Assembly: GCA_040389065.1 (NCBI GenBank) | Contig: JAZKAR010000034.1 | Coordinates: forward strand, 1-50,502 | Reading direction: 5' to 3' | Origin: JAZKAR01 sp040389065 | GTDB taxonomy: Bacteria; Pseudomonadota; Gammaproteobacteria; Burkholderiales; Casimicrobiaceae | DNA: 50,502 nucleotides | Shown here: one piece after another, positions 1-8,595 of the stretch | Layout: each line of letters begins with the position of its first letter | Numbering within the stretch: position 1 is the stretch's first letter | Made by a program: the position numbers and the translations under genes | Notes under the pieces: model-generated | The model's input: only the letters and a program-made list of their open reading frames with translations | What the model was told of the DNA's origin: nothing | The model's database searches: none

Positions 1-257
1 ATAAATATGTGCCTCAACATCTTATTGATCGCCCTAAGCAAGGTTTTTGTGTGCCGATTGATCAATGGTTAAGGGGTCCCTTGAAGGATTGGGCAAATAC
101 ATTGCTAGATCCTCAACGTTTGCGCAGAGAAGGTTATTTTGATGCTGATATAGTAAACGAATGCTGGAACGAGCATGTATCAGGCAAACGAAACTGGCAA
201 CATCGTTTATGGGCAATACTGATGTTTCAAGCTTGGTTAGAGCATTCAGGCATATAA
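1..257 (+). CDS. asnB: Asparagine synthetase (glutamine-hydrolysing), C-terminal end only
   Basis: Only the last 84 or so codons are inside the window. The open frame runs in from the left edge, and the GTG at 9 is an internal valine codon rather than a start. The visible part carries the AsnB C-terminal signature: a RPKQGF motif, then a VPIDQWLRGPLKDW stretch and an aromatic-rich end. Both full-length AsnB genes further along the window have the same motif (RPKHGF and RPKTGF). The complete enzyme would form an amide from aspartate or another carboxylate, using glutamine and ATP. Next to a polysaccharide locus, amidation of a uronic-acid sugar is a plausible alternative to asparagine supply, but this is inference. 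It is the third AsnB paralogue in the window. Confidence 0.85.
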   Translation, partial: KYVPQHLIDRPKQGFCVPIDQWLRGPLKDWANTLLDPQRLRREGYFDADIVNECWNEHVSGKRNWQHRLWAILMFQAWLEHSGI

Positions 258-613
258 GAAAATAGGCATAAAAATAAATTAACGCACCGTTTACCTTTAG
301 CTATCGGTTTAACTCTACTTATTTTCTTTTAAAAAGCATATTGAGTATGCTGTATCGTAACTTAGAATACAGAGCATAACGTATGTTTAATCAAAAGTTA
401 TTTTGGGCATTTTTTTGTATAAGTCTATAGTGCTTTTACAAAGTTTGCAGAACCTTCTTTGTTATTGATTGCTGAGCCGCTGGCGATGCCTTTTTCTATC
501 CTCCACGGTATAGTATTATGTTCCTGGCATGATTCACTGGTTATTTACTTACATTTAGATTTCAGATTGCTGAGAAATTTTCTTAACAATCTTTAAAATT
601 GGAAATTAAAATA
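258..613. other. Intergenic region with an imperfect inverted repeat
   Basis: There is no credible gene in these 356 bases. An imperfect inverted repeat lies at 346-378: the left arm TATGCTGTAT at 346-355 faces ATACAG-AG-CATA at 367-378, with two extra bases in the right arm. It has no following T-run, so it is not a standard terminator. The weak ribosome site GGAA at 601-604 serves wecB. I see no confident promoter. Confidence 0.4.
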
Positions 614-1720
614 ATGTCAAAAAAAATAGCCTTAATAGCAGGGGCACGTCCAAATTTCATGAAAATAGCCCCTATTGTGCGAGCATTAAAATTAAACAAA
701 GAATTGAGCTATAAAATTATTCATACAGGTCAGCATTATGATCGAGAAATGAATGATGTTTTTTTTGAAGAATTAGGTATTCCAACACCTGATGTATTTA
801 TGGGAGCAGGTGGGGGAACACACGCACAGCAAACAGCGAAAATTATGCTGGAATTTGAGCAAATTTGCTTAGCTGACCGTCCTGATTTAGTGTTGGTGGT
901 AGGCGATGTGAATTCTACGTTAGCTTGTTCAATTGTCGCAAAAAAACTCAATATTTTAGTAGCGCATGTGGAAGCGGGTTTGCGAAGCGGTGACCGTTCA
1001 ATGCCTGAAGAAATTAACCGATTAGTAACAGACTCTATAACAGATATGTTTTTTGTAACCGAACCAAGCGGTGTGCAAAATTTGTTGAATGAGGGGCACG
1101 CTAAAGAAGCAGTTCATTATGTTGGGCATGTAATGGTTGATAATGTACTGTATCAACGTGAAAAACTGAACAATGCAAATTTGAATAGCTATGAATCAAC
1201 TGCCCTAAAGCAAAAATTAAACCGTTATGGCGTAGTTACTTTACACCGCCCCTCAAATGTAGATGATGCTATAACACTGCAAAAAATTAGCCAAGCACTA
1301 AAAACAATTTCTCAAGAGCTTCCTCTAATCTTCCCGGTGCATCCTCGTACTCGCGCTAATTTGGAAAAGTTTGGAATCGAGTTAGGTGAGCAGATAATTT
1401 TAGTGAAGCCTTTATCATATATGGATTTTTTGAATGTATGGAAAGATGCTCAGGTAGTGTTAACTGATAGTGGCGGCCTACAAGAAGAAACAACCGCATT
1501 AGGCGTGCCCTGTATTACTCTTAGAGATAATACCGAAAGACCTGTTACAGTAGAAGAAGGTACCAACATATTAGTAGGAACTCAGCCTGAAAAAGTAATT
1601 ACAGAAACAAGAAAAGTTTTAGCTGGGGAAGGAAAGCAAGGAAAGCGCCCAGAGTTGTGGGATGGCTATGCGGCAGAACGAATAGTAAAGATTATTGCAG
1701 AGAAATTAAAAAAAGCTTAA
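614..1720 (+). CDS. wecB: UDP-N-acetylglucosamine 2-epimerase (non-hydrolysing)
   Basis: Interconverts UDP-GlcNAc and UDP-ManNAc in the cytoplasm, supplying ManNAc-type sugars for polysaccharide. The protein (368 aa) has the family landmarks in order: GARPNFMKIAPI at the N-terminus, TGQHYD, GDVNSTLA, HVEAGLRSGDR followed by MPEEINR, VTLHRPSNVD, PVHPRTR, and LTDSGGLQEE near the C-terminus, which belongs to the UDP-binding site. Length is normal. I place the start at ATG 614, not the in-frame TTG at 599, because the family begins right at the MSKKIALIAGARP block and GGAA lies about 9 bases upstream. A perfect 8-base inverted repeat (AGCTTAAA 1714-1721 / TTTAAGCT 1735-1742) overlaps the stop and may be a weak terminator. 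The gene converges on ahcY across repeat copy A. Confidence 0.93.
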   Translation: MSKKIALIAGARPNFMKIAPIVRALKLNKELSYKIIHTGQHYDREMNDVFFEELGIPTPDVFMGAGGGTHAQQTAKIMLEFEQICLADRPDLVLVVGDVNSTLACSIVAKKLNILVAHVEAGLRSGDRSMPEEINRLVTDSITDMFFVTEPSGVQNLLNEGHAKEAVHYVGHVMVDNVLYQREKLNNANLNSYESTALKQKLNRYGVVTLHRPSNVDDAITLQKISQALKTISQELPLIFPVHPRTRANLEKFGIELGEQIILVKPLSYMDFLNVWKDAQVVLTDSGGLQEETTALGVPCITLRDNTERPVTVEEGTNILVGTQPEKVITETRKVLAGEGKQGKRPELWDGYAAERIVKIIAEKLKKA

Positions 1721-1770
1721 AGCTATTAAAAGTTTTTAAGCTACTCGATTTTAACCACCCAATATATTAT

Positions 1771-1896
1771 TAGAAGTTACGCAGTTGAGCACTGGCATAG
1801 GATGCCTCGCATGGCAACGCAGATAGTATACGTAGTACGGCAAGTTGACATAATGCGGAGCGTCTCACGCCAAGAGAGCCAACTGCGTAACTTCTA
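1771..1896. repeat. Hairpin-forming repeat, copy A (REPIN/MITE-like)
   Basis: A 126-base element bounded by perfect 17-base inverted ends: TAGAAGTTACGCAGTTG (1771-1787) and its reverse complement (1880-1896). Each half contains a small GGCAT-type hairpin, GGCATAGGATGCC at 1794-1806 and GCGTCTCACGCC at 1860-1871. The reverse complement of this copy aligns almost end to end with copy B at 24,242-24,373. No protein is encoded. The structure resembles a doublet of REP sequences (REPIN) or a MITE. The outermost TA on each side could be a TA target duplication. It sits between the convergent wecB and ahcY and may also help end transcription (inference). Confidence 0.85.
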
Positions 1897-1930
1897 GTTT
1901 ATATAAAGGGTGGATAGTCTTCAAAAACGA

Positions 1931-3283
1931 TTAATATCGATAATGCGCTGGCTTATAAGGGCCATCTACTGCTATACCGACATACTGAGACTGTTCAGTA
2001 GTTAAGGATGTTAACTTTGCACCCAATTTTTTAAGATGCAAGCGTGCTACTTTTTCATCAAGATGTTTGGGTAGCATATAAACACCAGTAGGATAATGTT
2101 GGTGATTCTGCCATAGCTCAATTTGTGCCATCACTTGGTTCGTGAAAGAACTAGACATCACAAAGCTGGGATGACCTGTTCCGCAGCCCAAATTAACCAA
2201 ACGTCCTTCAGCTAAAATGATAAGGCGATTTCCACTTGGTAACGTTACGTGATCAACTTGAGGTTTAATATTTTCCCATGCATATTGCCTTAATGATGCA
2301 ATATCAATTTCTGAGTCAAAATGGCCAATATTGCAAACAATGGCTTGATTTTTCATCTTAAGCATATGATTATGATTAATAACATCCATGTTGCCTGTAG
2401 CAGTGACGAAAATATCGCCCTTATCACAAGCTTCTTCCATCGTAACAATAGGGTAACCTTCCATTGCCGCTTGTAAAGCACAAATAGGGTCAATTTCAGT
2501 AATCCACACTTGGGCAGAAAGAGCACGTAATGCTTGAGCGCAGCCCTTACCAACATCACCGAATCCACACACGATTGCTACTTTTCCCGCAATCATCACG
2601 TCGGTTGCTCTTTTTATTCCGTCAACTAATGATTCGCGGCATCCATAAAGGTTATCAAACTTTGATTTAGTTACTGAGTCATTAACATTAAACGCAGGTA
2701 CTTTTAAAACGCCTGTTTTCAACATTTCGTAAAGGCGATGTACCCCAGTGGTAGTTTCTTCTGAAATTCCACGAATATCATCTAAAAGATGAGGATATTC
2801 ATTATGAATAACTTGGGTGAGATCGCCTCCATCATCAAGAATCATATTGGGCTTCCAGTTATTGGGGCCTTCAAGTGTTTGGCGAAGACACCACCAATAT
2901 TCTTCTTCTGTTTCGCCTTTCCAAGCAAATACAGGAATATTTTTTTCTGCAATCGCAGCAGCAGCATGATCTTGAGTAGAAAAAATATTGCATGATGACC
3001 AGCGTACAGAAGCGCCTAATTCAATAAGGGTTTCAATTAATACCGCTGTTTGAACCGTCATATGAAGAGAGCCAACAATGCGTGCACCAAATAGCGGTTG
3101 CTGCCCTGCATATTCTTCACGTAAGGCCATAAGCCCTGGCATTTCAGTTTCGGCAATAGCAATTTCTTTGCGCCCCCAAGAAGCAAGGGATAAATCGGCT
3201 ACTTTAAAATCTTCATCACTAGTTGCAAAGGTAGAAAATAATGGAGGTTGCTTTTGAGCTTGATGCTGAGCGGCTTGAATCAC
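1931..3283 (-). CDS. ahcY: Adenosylhomocysteinase (S-adenosylhomocysteine hydrolase)
   Basis: Splits S-adenosylhomocysteine to adenosine and homocysteine, removing the product that inhibits methyltransferases; a cytoplasmic NAD-dependent tetramer. The 450-residue protein shows the hallmarks: SLHMTVQTAVLIETL (about 72-86), SSCNIFSTQDHAAAA (about 97-110), the EETTTGVHRLYEM block, the NAD-binding loop GFGDVGKG (240-247) and the C-terminal KPAHYRY that reaches into the neighbouring subunit. The start is GTG at 3283, overlapping the metK stop as GTGA. AAGGA lies about 8 bases upstream inside metK, so the two genes are probably translationally coupled. It directly follows metK, a common betaproteobacterial pairing. 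It has no evident link to polysaccharide synthesis. Confidence 0.96.
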   Translation of the reverse strand: MIQAAQHQAQKQPPLFSTFATSDEDFKVADLSLASWGRKEIAIAETEMPGLMALREEYAGQQPLFGARIVGSLHMTVQTAVLIETLIELGASVRWSSCNIFSTQDHAAAAIAEKNIPVFAWKGETEEEYWWCLRQTLEGPNNWKPNMILDDGGDLTQVIHNEYPHLLDDIRGISEETTTGVHRLYEMLKTGVLKVPAFNVNDSVTKSKFDNLYGCRESLVDGIKRATDVMIAGKVAIVCGFGDVGKGCAQALRALSAQVWITEIDPICALQAAMEGYPIVTMEEACDKGDIFVTATGNMDVINHNHMLKMKNQAIVCNIGHFDSEIDIASLRQYAWENIKPQVDHVTLPSGNRLIILAEGRLVNLGCGTGHPSFVMSSSFTNQVMAQIELWQNHQHYPTGVYMLPKHLDEKVARLHLKKLGAKLTSLTTEQSQYVGIAVDGPYKPAHYRY

Positions 3284-4488
3284 AGAGAAAATCCTTCATT
3301 GAGATCAGAGGCATTAAGTTGTTGTGCTGACATTTCTGCTTGAAGCGCAGGTACTTTATCAAGAGCTTCCCAGCTAAATTCAGGTTCATTACGCCCAAAA
3401 TGACCATAAGCTGCGGTTTTATAGTAACGTGGGTGAAGAAGATCAAGCTCGAGAATAATACCTTTAGGGCGAAGATCAAAATGCTTTTCAACAAGTTGAG
3501 CTAATTTTTCATCAGAAATAAGGCCAGTGCCAAAAGTTTGTACGGCAATAGAAACAGGTCTTGCAACACCAATAGCATAAGAAATTTGTACCTGGCAGCG
3601 CTTAGCTAAACGAGCAGCAACAATATTTTTTGCAACATGACGAGCTGCATATGCCCCTGAGCGATCCACTTTTGAAGGGTCTTTTCCAGAAAATGCACCG
3701 CCACCATGCGGAGCGCTCCCACCATAGCTATCTACAATAATTTTACGCCCAGTTAATCCACAATCTCCTTGAGGGCCACCAATCACAAAGCGACCGGTAG
3801 GGTTCACAAGATAGCGAGCATTTTTGCTGAGCAAAGAAGAGGGGATAGAAGGTTTAATAATTTCTTCAATAACTGCTTCTTCAATTTGCTCATGAGAGAC
3901 ATCAGGTTGATGTTGTGTAGAAAGAACAATGGTTTCGATGGTATTGGGGTGGTTGTTGATGTATCGAGTAGTAATTTGAGATTTTGCATCAGGGCGAAGC
4001 CACACAAGTTTGCCTTGTTTGCGTAAAGTTGCTTGAGATTGCATGAGTTTATGTGCGTAATAAATAGGCAGAGGCATGAGAGAGGGTGTTTCATCACATG
4101 CATAACCGAACATAAGCCCTTGGTCGCCTGCGCCCTGTTCTAAATCAAGCCCTTCACCTTCATTTACACCTTGTGCTATATCGGGTGATTGTTTGTTATA
4201 AGCATTTAATATAGCGCAACTTTTATAATCAAAACCAAGATCAGTGTTGTCGTATCCAATATCTTTAATAGCTTGCCGGGCGACAGACGCATAATCTATA
4301 GAAGCATGAGTAGTAATTTCTCCTGCAAGTACAACAAGCCCCGTACTGACTAACGTTTCAGCAGCTACGCGACCTTTAGGGTCTTGGCTAAGAATGGCAT
4401 CTAGAATAGCATCAGAAATTTGATCAGCTACTTTATCGGGGTGGCCCTCTGAAACTGATTCAGAGGTGAATAAAAAATCACTAATCAT
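3280..4488 (-). CDS. metK: S-adenosylmethionine synthetase
   Basis: Makes S-adenosylmethionine from methionine and ATP in the cytoplasm. The 402-residue protein starts MISDFLFTSESVSEGHPDK (ATP-binding His in GHPDK, about 16-20), has GAGDQG (119-124) followed by MFGYACDET, and the glycine-rich loop GGGAFSGKDPSKVDRS with its catalytic Lys and Asp residues. Length is close to the family norm. AAGGAGC lies about 10 bases before the ATG. The gene leads a two-gene operon with ahcY: one makes the methyl donor and the other clears its spent form. I looked for a SAM or SAH riboswitch in the AT-rich leader and recognised none. Confidence 0.97.
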   Translation of the reverse strand: MISDFLFTSESVSEGHPDKVADQISDAILDAILSQDPKGRVAAETLVSTGLVVLAGEITTHASIDYASVARQAIKDIGYDNTDLGFDYKSCAILNAYNKQSPDIAQGVNEGEGLDLEQGAGDQGLMFGYACDETPSLMPLPIYYAHKLMQSQATLRKQGKLVWLRPDAKSQITTRYINNHPNTIETIVLSTQHQPDVSHEQIEEAVIEEIIKPSIPSSLLSKNARYLVNPTGRFVIGGPQGDCGLTGRKIIVDSYGGSAPHGGGAFSGKDPSKVDRSGAYAARHVAKNIVAARLAKRCQVQISYAIGVARPVSIAVQTFGTGLISDEKLAQLVEKHFDLRPKGIILELDLLHPRYYKTAAYGHFGRNEPEFSWEALDKVPALQAEMSAQQLNASDLNEGFSL

Positions 4489-5106
4489 GTTAATTTAAGC
4501 TCCTTTTGAAATCAAAAAAATAATAAATTTTTATGATTTATCAAGTTGTAAAGAAGGTAGGGTTAGGGTAAATAAATTTAATTTAACTTTTTTAATGCAT
4601 ATAACCAAATAGATACATGGCATTTTTACATAAATTCAAAATTTATTTTTTATATTAGTAACATGGATGTTTAAAAGTTATTTTTTAAGACAATTGGTTA
4701 ATAGAAATAGGAGGCTAAGCTATAAAGACATATATCTTGATAGGCGAAGAGCATACCTTTCGTGTTAGTGTTTTGTCTATCGATGCGTTAAGGGCACATT
4801 ACGCTAGTGTGGATTGACAGTTACTAAGAATGATCAGTAAGATCAGTTCCTGATTGAATATAAGGGTTTTTGTTAGGTAACAAAAATAGAAAACTAAAAT
4901 AGTAAGAAGCAAGAATCTCCTCTAATTATCTTGTTGGCTATAGAGAGCTTGAATTAGTAATATCCGGCAAAATAGAGATCAGAATCTTGCGCTTTAAGTA
5001 CTTACAAAAATAAAGAAAAGATTAAACTTTTTAATTATTAATTGCGTTATTTTTTAAATCTTAACTCTTACTATAGTTCTGTGAATTAGATAGGTGAATA
5101 AAACGC
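4489..5106. other. AT-rich divergent intergenic region between metK and the Wzz-like gene
   Basis: These 618 bases hold no credible gene. They must contain the leftward promoter for metK-ahcY and a rightward promoter for the Wzz-like gene; neither can be placed with confidence in this AT-rich sequence. Visible structure: the perfect dyad at 4868-4885 (listed separately), a short direct repeat GATCAG at 4832-4837 and 4841-4846, and an AGGTGA ribosome site just before the Wzz-like gene. Confidence 0.5.
4868..4885. promoter_or_regulatory. Perfect dyad, possible operator
   Basis: TTTTGTTA (4868-4875), a GG spacer, then TAACAAAA (4878-4885): an 8-base perfect inverted repeat with a 2-base centre. 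It lies about 220 bases before the Wzz-like gene and 380 bases before metK. The symmetry suits binding by a dimeric regulator, but I recognise no specific factor. Confidence 0.35.
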
Positions 5107-6324
5107 ATGAATGAATCCTCATCGCCCGTACTACCACTAAATTATACAGCTGTAAGTGATGAAAATGCTGATTTTATTGATTTTTTGATTGTATTGACTA
5201 AGTATAAAAAAGTGATAATCAGCGTTGCCCTGATATTTTCTCTTGGAGTTTATTTATTTAGTATTACGCTGCCAGATATTTATAAGGCTAATACTAAAAT
5301 TCTTCCGCCTCAGCAGAGCCAATCAAGTGTAGCGGGAATGCTTAATCAGTTAGGTGGAGTAGTAGGATCAGCCGCAGGGGGCGCATTAGGCATAAAAAAT
5401 CCTAATGACTTGTACATAGGTATGCTTACAAGTCGTAGTGTAGGAGATAATCTAATTCAAAGATTTAATCTCGAAAAAAAATATAAATCACAATCTTTAG
5501 AAAGTGCACGTAAGACGCTAGAAAAAAATACATTAATTTCTAGCGGTAAAGATAGTCTTATCGCTATAGAGGTTGAGGATAAAGACCCAGTGCTTGCGGC
5601 AGATTTGGCAAATGCATATGTAGAGGAACTTTTTAAGCTAACCAGTTCACTCGCAATTACAGAGGCCTCTCAGCGACGTCTCTTTTTTGAGCATCAGTTA
5701 AACTTGTCCAAGAATAAATTAGCTGAAGCTGAGTCTATTTTAAAAAATGCTTTAGATAATAAGGGAGTTATTAGTGTTGATAGCCAAAGTCGGGTAATTA
5801 TTGAGAGTATGGCTCGTTTACGTGCTGAAATTTCTGCTAAAGAAGTTGAGCTAGGAGCCTTGAAAGCTTCTATTACAATAGATCATCCCGAATATAAACG
5901 TAATCAACATATGCTTGATAGTATGCGTGCTGAACTGATGAAACTTGAAAGTGGCAACCCTAATAATTCATTAGAAAAAAAGATAGGGAATAATCCAATT
6001 AGAAAAGATGGGCTTGATAATATAAAAATACTACGCGATGTTAAATATTATGAAATGCTCTACGAGTTACTTGCTAAACAATATGAAATAGCGCGTCTTG
6101 ATGAATCTAAAGATTCTCCTGTTATTCAAGTTTTGGATAAAGCAATTAGGCCAGAAAGTAAGATTAAACCAAGTAGAGGAGTTATGGTGGTATTAGCGTT
6201 TATTGCTGGATTATTTTTAGCTATTATGTGGGCTTTTATTAATGAGGCACTTAAAAAAAGCCAACAATCTCCTAGAAGGGTCTTGCAGTTATCTTTATTA
6301 AAATCTTACTTATCATTCAAATAG
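5107..6324 (+). CDS. Wzz-like polysaccharide chain-length determinant (co-polymerase)
   Basis: An inner-membrane protein expected to control polymer length together with the Wzy polymerase. It has the typical Wzz layout: a short cytoplasmic N-terminus, a first membrane helix at about 35-53, a long periplasmic part rich in charged helices (for example the LESARKTLEKN and SQRRLFFEHQLNLSKNKLAE regions), and a second helix near the C-terminus (about 358-380) preceded by the proline-containing IKPSRG stretch usual for this family. A Gly/Ala-rich segment at about 78-95 (QLGGVVGSAAGGALG) is typical of EPS-type members. There is no C-terminal tyrosine-kinase domain: only about 25 residues follow the second helix. 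It stands first in the rightward gene series. AGGTG lies about 9 bases upstream. Confidence 0.85.
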   Translation: MNESSSPVLPLNYTAVSDENADFIDFLIVLTKYKKVIISVALIFSLGVYLFSITLPDIYKANTKILPPQQSQSSVAGMLNQLGGVVGSAAGGALGIKNPNDLYIGMLTSRSVGDNLIQRFNLEKKYKSQSLESARKTLEKNTLISSGKDSLIAIEVEDKDPVLAADLANAYVEELFKLTSSLAITEASQRRLFFEHQLNLSKNKLAEAESILKNALDNKGVISVDSQSRVIIESMARLRAEISAKEVELGALKASITIDHPEYKRNQHMLDSMRAELMKLESGNPNNSLEKKIGNNPIRKDGLDNIKILRDVKYYEMLYELLAKQYEIARLDESKDSPVIQVLDKAIRPESKIKPSRGVMVVLAFIAGLFLAIMWAFINEALKKSQQSPRRVLQLSLLKSYLSFK

Positions 6325-6434
6325 CTAAAGTTTTTATTATATTTCGTCTAACAAAACGATAATGCCCTGATGGTGGTTAGGGATAGCTTCATGGCTTCCA
6401 CCATAATTATTGATATTCATAGGAAACGCCTCGC

Positions 6435-7433
6435 ATGTTGACCAATCAATCAATTTTGATTACTGGCGGTACAGGTTCTTTTGGGCATGCTTTTGTGCCT
6501 CTTACTCTCGCTAAATATAACCCTCGACGCTTAGTGATTTACTCACGTGATGAAATGAAGCAGTGGGAGATGGCAAAGCTTTTTGGTAATGATGAGCGAG
6601 TACGATTTTTTATAGGTGATGTACGTGATAAAGAGAGATTGGCGCGTGCGTTAAATGGAATTGATTATGTAGTTCATGCAGCTGCTACAAAAATTGTTCC
6701 TACAGCCGAATACAATCCTTTTGAATGTGTTAAAACAAATATTAATGGCGCAATGAATTTGATTGATGCGGCTATAGATCAAAAAGTAAAACGCGTTGTT
6801 GCATTATCCACCGACAAAGCCAGTAGCCCAGCTAATTTATATGGGGCAACGAAATTAGTTTCAGATAAGCTTTTTATTGCAGGTAATTCATACGCAGGAC
6901 GTGATGATACGCGTTTTGCTGTTGTTCGATATGGCAATGTAATGGGTTCGCGCGGTTCTGTTATTCCTCTGTTTATTGATAAAGCTAAAGAAGGCATATT
7001 ACCGATTACAGATGATCGGATGACTCGCTTTATGATTACATTAGAGCAAGGCGTAGAGCTTGTTTGGCATGCCTTTGATAACATGGTGGGTGGCGAAATC
7101 TATGTGAAAAAGATTCCTTCCATGAAAATTACTGATATTGCTCAGGCTGTGGCTCCAAAAGCACGCTTAAATATGACTGGCATTCGCCCTGGTGAAAAGC
7201 TGCATGAGCAGATGATTAGCCCTGAGGATGCGCCTCATACCTACGAATATGACGATTACTATAAAATTCTCCCTGCTATTCATAGCTGGAGCCAAGATCC
7301 AACACGAATAAGTAATGGTAAAAAAGTAGCGCCAGATTTTAATTATTGTTCTGATAATAATAATGATTGGATGCCAGTAGAAGCATTAAAAGCTTGGGTT
7401 GAGCATAACCGTGAAAAAGTAGGTCGAATCTAA
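6435..7433 (+). CDS. pseB: UDP-N-acetylglucosamine 4,6-dehydratase (inverting)
   Basis: First step of CMP-pseudaminic acid synthesis: it removes water from UDP-GlcNAc and inverts C5, giving the 4-keto-L-arabino sugar. The 332-residue soluble short-chain dehydrogenase-type protein has TGGTGSFG (10-17) for NADP, YSRDEMKQWEMAK typical of PseB, and the catalytic set S125-T126-D127-K128, Y136 and K140 in STDKASSPANLYGATK. GIRPGEKLHEQMI is another family landmark. It lacks the membrane domain of the WbpM-type dehydratase at 35,531-37,579. AGGAAA precedes the start. A 7-base inverted repeat (ATGGTGG 6370-6376 / CCACCAT 6398-6404) lies upstream, role unknown. Its stop overlaps the pseC start by one base (TAATG). 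Confidence 0.95.
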   Translation: MLTNQSILITGGTGSFGHAFVPLTLAKYNPRRLVIYSRDEMKQWEMAKLFGNDERVRFFIGDVRDKERLARALNGIDYVVHAAATKIVPTAEYNPFECVKTNINGAMNLIDAAIDQKVKRVVALSTDKASSPANLYGATKLVSDKLFIAGNSYAGRDDTRFAVVRYGNVMGSRGSVIPLFIDKAKEGILPITDDRMTRFMITLEQGVELVWHAFDNMVGGEIYVKKIPSMKITDIAQAVAPKARLNMTGIRPGEKLHEQMISPEDAPHTYEYDDYYKILPAIHSWSQDPTRISNGKKVAPDFNYCSDNNNDWMPVEALKAWVEHNREKVGRI

Positions 7434-8593
7434 TGGCGATGATTCCTTATGGTCGCCAAAATATTTCTGAGGACGATATACAAGCAGTAGTAGATATATT
7501 GCGTTCAGACTTTTTAACTCAAGGGCCAGCGGTGCCTGCGTTTGAAAAAACGGTAGCTAATTATTCTAAAGTAAACTATGCAGTAGCAGTCAATAGCGCA
7601 ACAAGCGCTTTGCATATTGCATGTCTTGCGTTAGAGGTTACTCAGGGAGATTGGGTATGGACAACGCCTATAACCTTTGTTGCAAGTGCTAATTGTGCTT
7701 TGTATTGCGGTGCTCAAGTAGATTTTGTAGATATTGATCCACATACCTATAACATTTCAATAGAGCGTCTTGCAGAAAAATTAGTGAAGGCTGAACAAGT
7801 AGGGCGCTTGCCTAAGGTAGTTATTCCCGTTCATTTATGCGGTCAATCATGTGATATGGCGGCTATTTATGCATTATCACAGCGCTATGGTTTTAAAATT
7901 ATAGAAGACGCTTCACATGCCATTGGCGGTAAATATAAAGGCGAGCCAATTGGTAATTGCCGTTATAGCGATATTACAATTTTTAGTTTTCATCCGGTTA
8001 AAATTATCACAACTGCTGAAGGTGGTATGGCGCTCACCAACCAGCCAGCACTTGCTAAAAAAATGCAGCTGTTTAGAAGCCACGGTGTAACACGCGACGA
8101 AGCGGATATGACGCATGCTTCAGATGGCCCCTGGTACTACCAGCAAATTGATTTAGGCTTTAATTACCGAATGACAGATATTCAGGCTGCTCTAGGTTTA
8201 AGCCAGATGCAAAGGCTTGATGAGTTTGTTAGCCGACGTCACCAAATTGCGCAGCGTTATGATGTGTTACTAAAGAAACTGCCCGTTGTAACGCCTTGGC
8301 AACATCCTGATACCTATTCAGGGTTACATCTTTATGTTATTCGCCTGAAGTTAAGTGAAACTGAAAAAACACATCGACAAGTTTTTGAAGGGTTACGAGC
8401 TAGAGAGATTGGCGTGAACTTGCACTATGTTCCTGTTTATACTCAACCCTACTATCAAAAACTTGGGTTTCAGGCTGGATATTGCCCCGAGTCTGAACAG
8501 TATTATGCCGAGGCAATTAGCTTGCCTATGTATTTTGAGTTAAGCGATACCCAGCAACATCAAGTTGTAGAAGCGTTAGGCGAGGCAATTTAG
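7433..8593 (+). CDS. pseC: UDP-4-amino-4,6-dideoxy-N-acetyl-beta-L-altrosamine transaminase
   Basis: Second step of the pseudaminic-acid pathway: a PLP enzyme of the DegT/DnrJ/EryC1 family that aminates C4 of the PseB product using glutamate. The 386-residue protein shows MIPYGRQNISEDDI at the start, the cofactor-contact motif EDASHA (158-163) and the PLP lysine K190 in FSFHPVK, followed by ITTAEGGM. Length is normal for PseC. Its start overlaps the pseB stop as TAATG, so co-translation is likely. It is followed after two bases by the aldo/keto reductase gene. Together with PseB, PseG and PseI the identification is firm. Confidence 0.95.
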   Translation: MAMIPYGRQNISEDDIQAVVDILRSDFLTQGPAVPAFEKTVANYSKVNYAVAVNSATSALHIACLALEVTQGDWVWTTPITFVASANCALYCGAQVDFVDIDPHTYNISIERLAEKLVKAEQVGRLPKVVIPVHLCGQSCDMAAIYALSQRYGFKIIEDASHAIGGKYKGEPIGNCRYSDITIFSFHPVKIITTAEGGMALTNQPALAKKMQLFRSHGVTRDEADMTHASDGPWYYQQIDLGFNYRMTDIQAALGLSQMQRLDEFVSRRHQIAQRYDVLLKKLPVVTPWQHPDTYSGLHLYVIRLKLSETEKTHRQVFEGLRAREIGVNLHYVPVYTQPYYQKLGFQAGYCPESEQYYAEAISLPMYFELSDTQQHQVVEALGEAI

Positions 8594-8595
8594 AG

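Noticed and set aside
599..613. TTG 599 as the start of wecB
   Set aside because: ATG 614 fits the family start and the GGAA ribosome site better.
4489..4760. SAM or SAH riboswitch in the metK leader
   Set aside because: Looked for conserved cores and stems and found none in this AT-rich leader; a covariance search would settle it.
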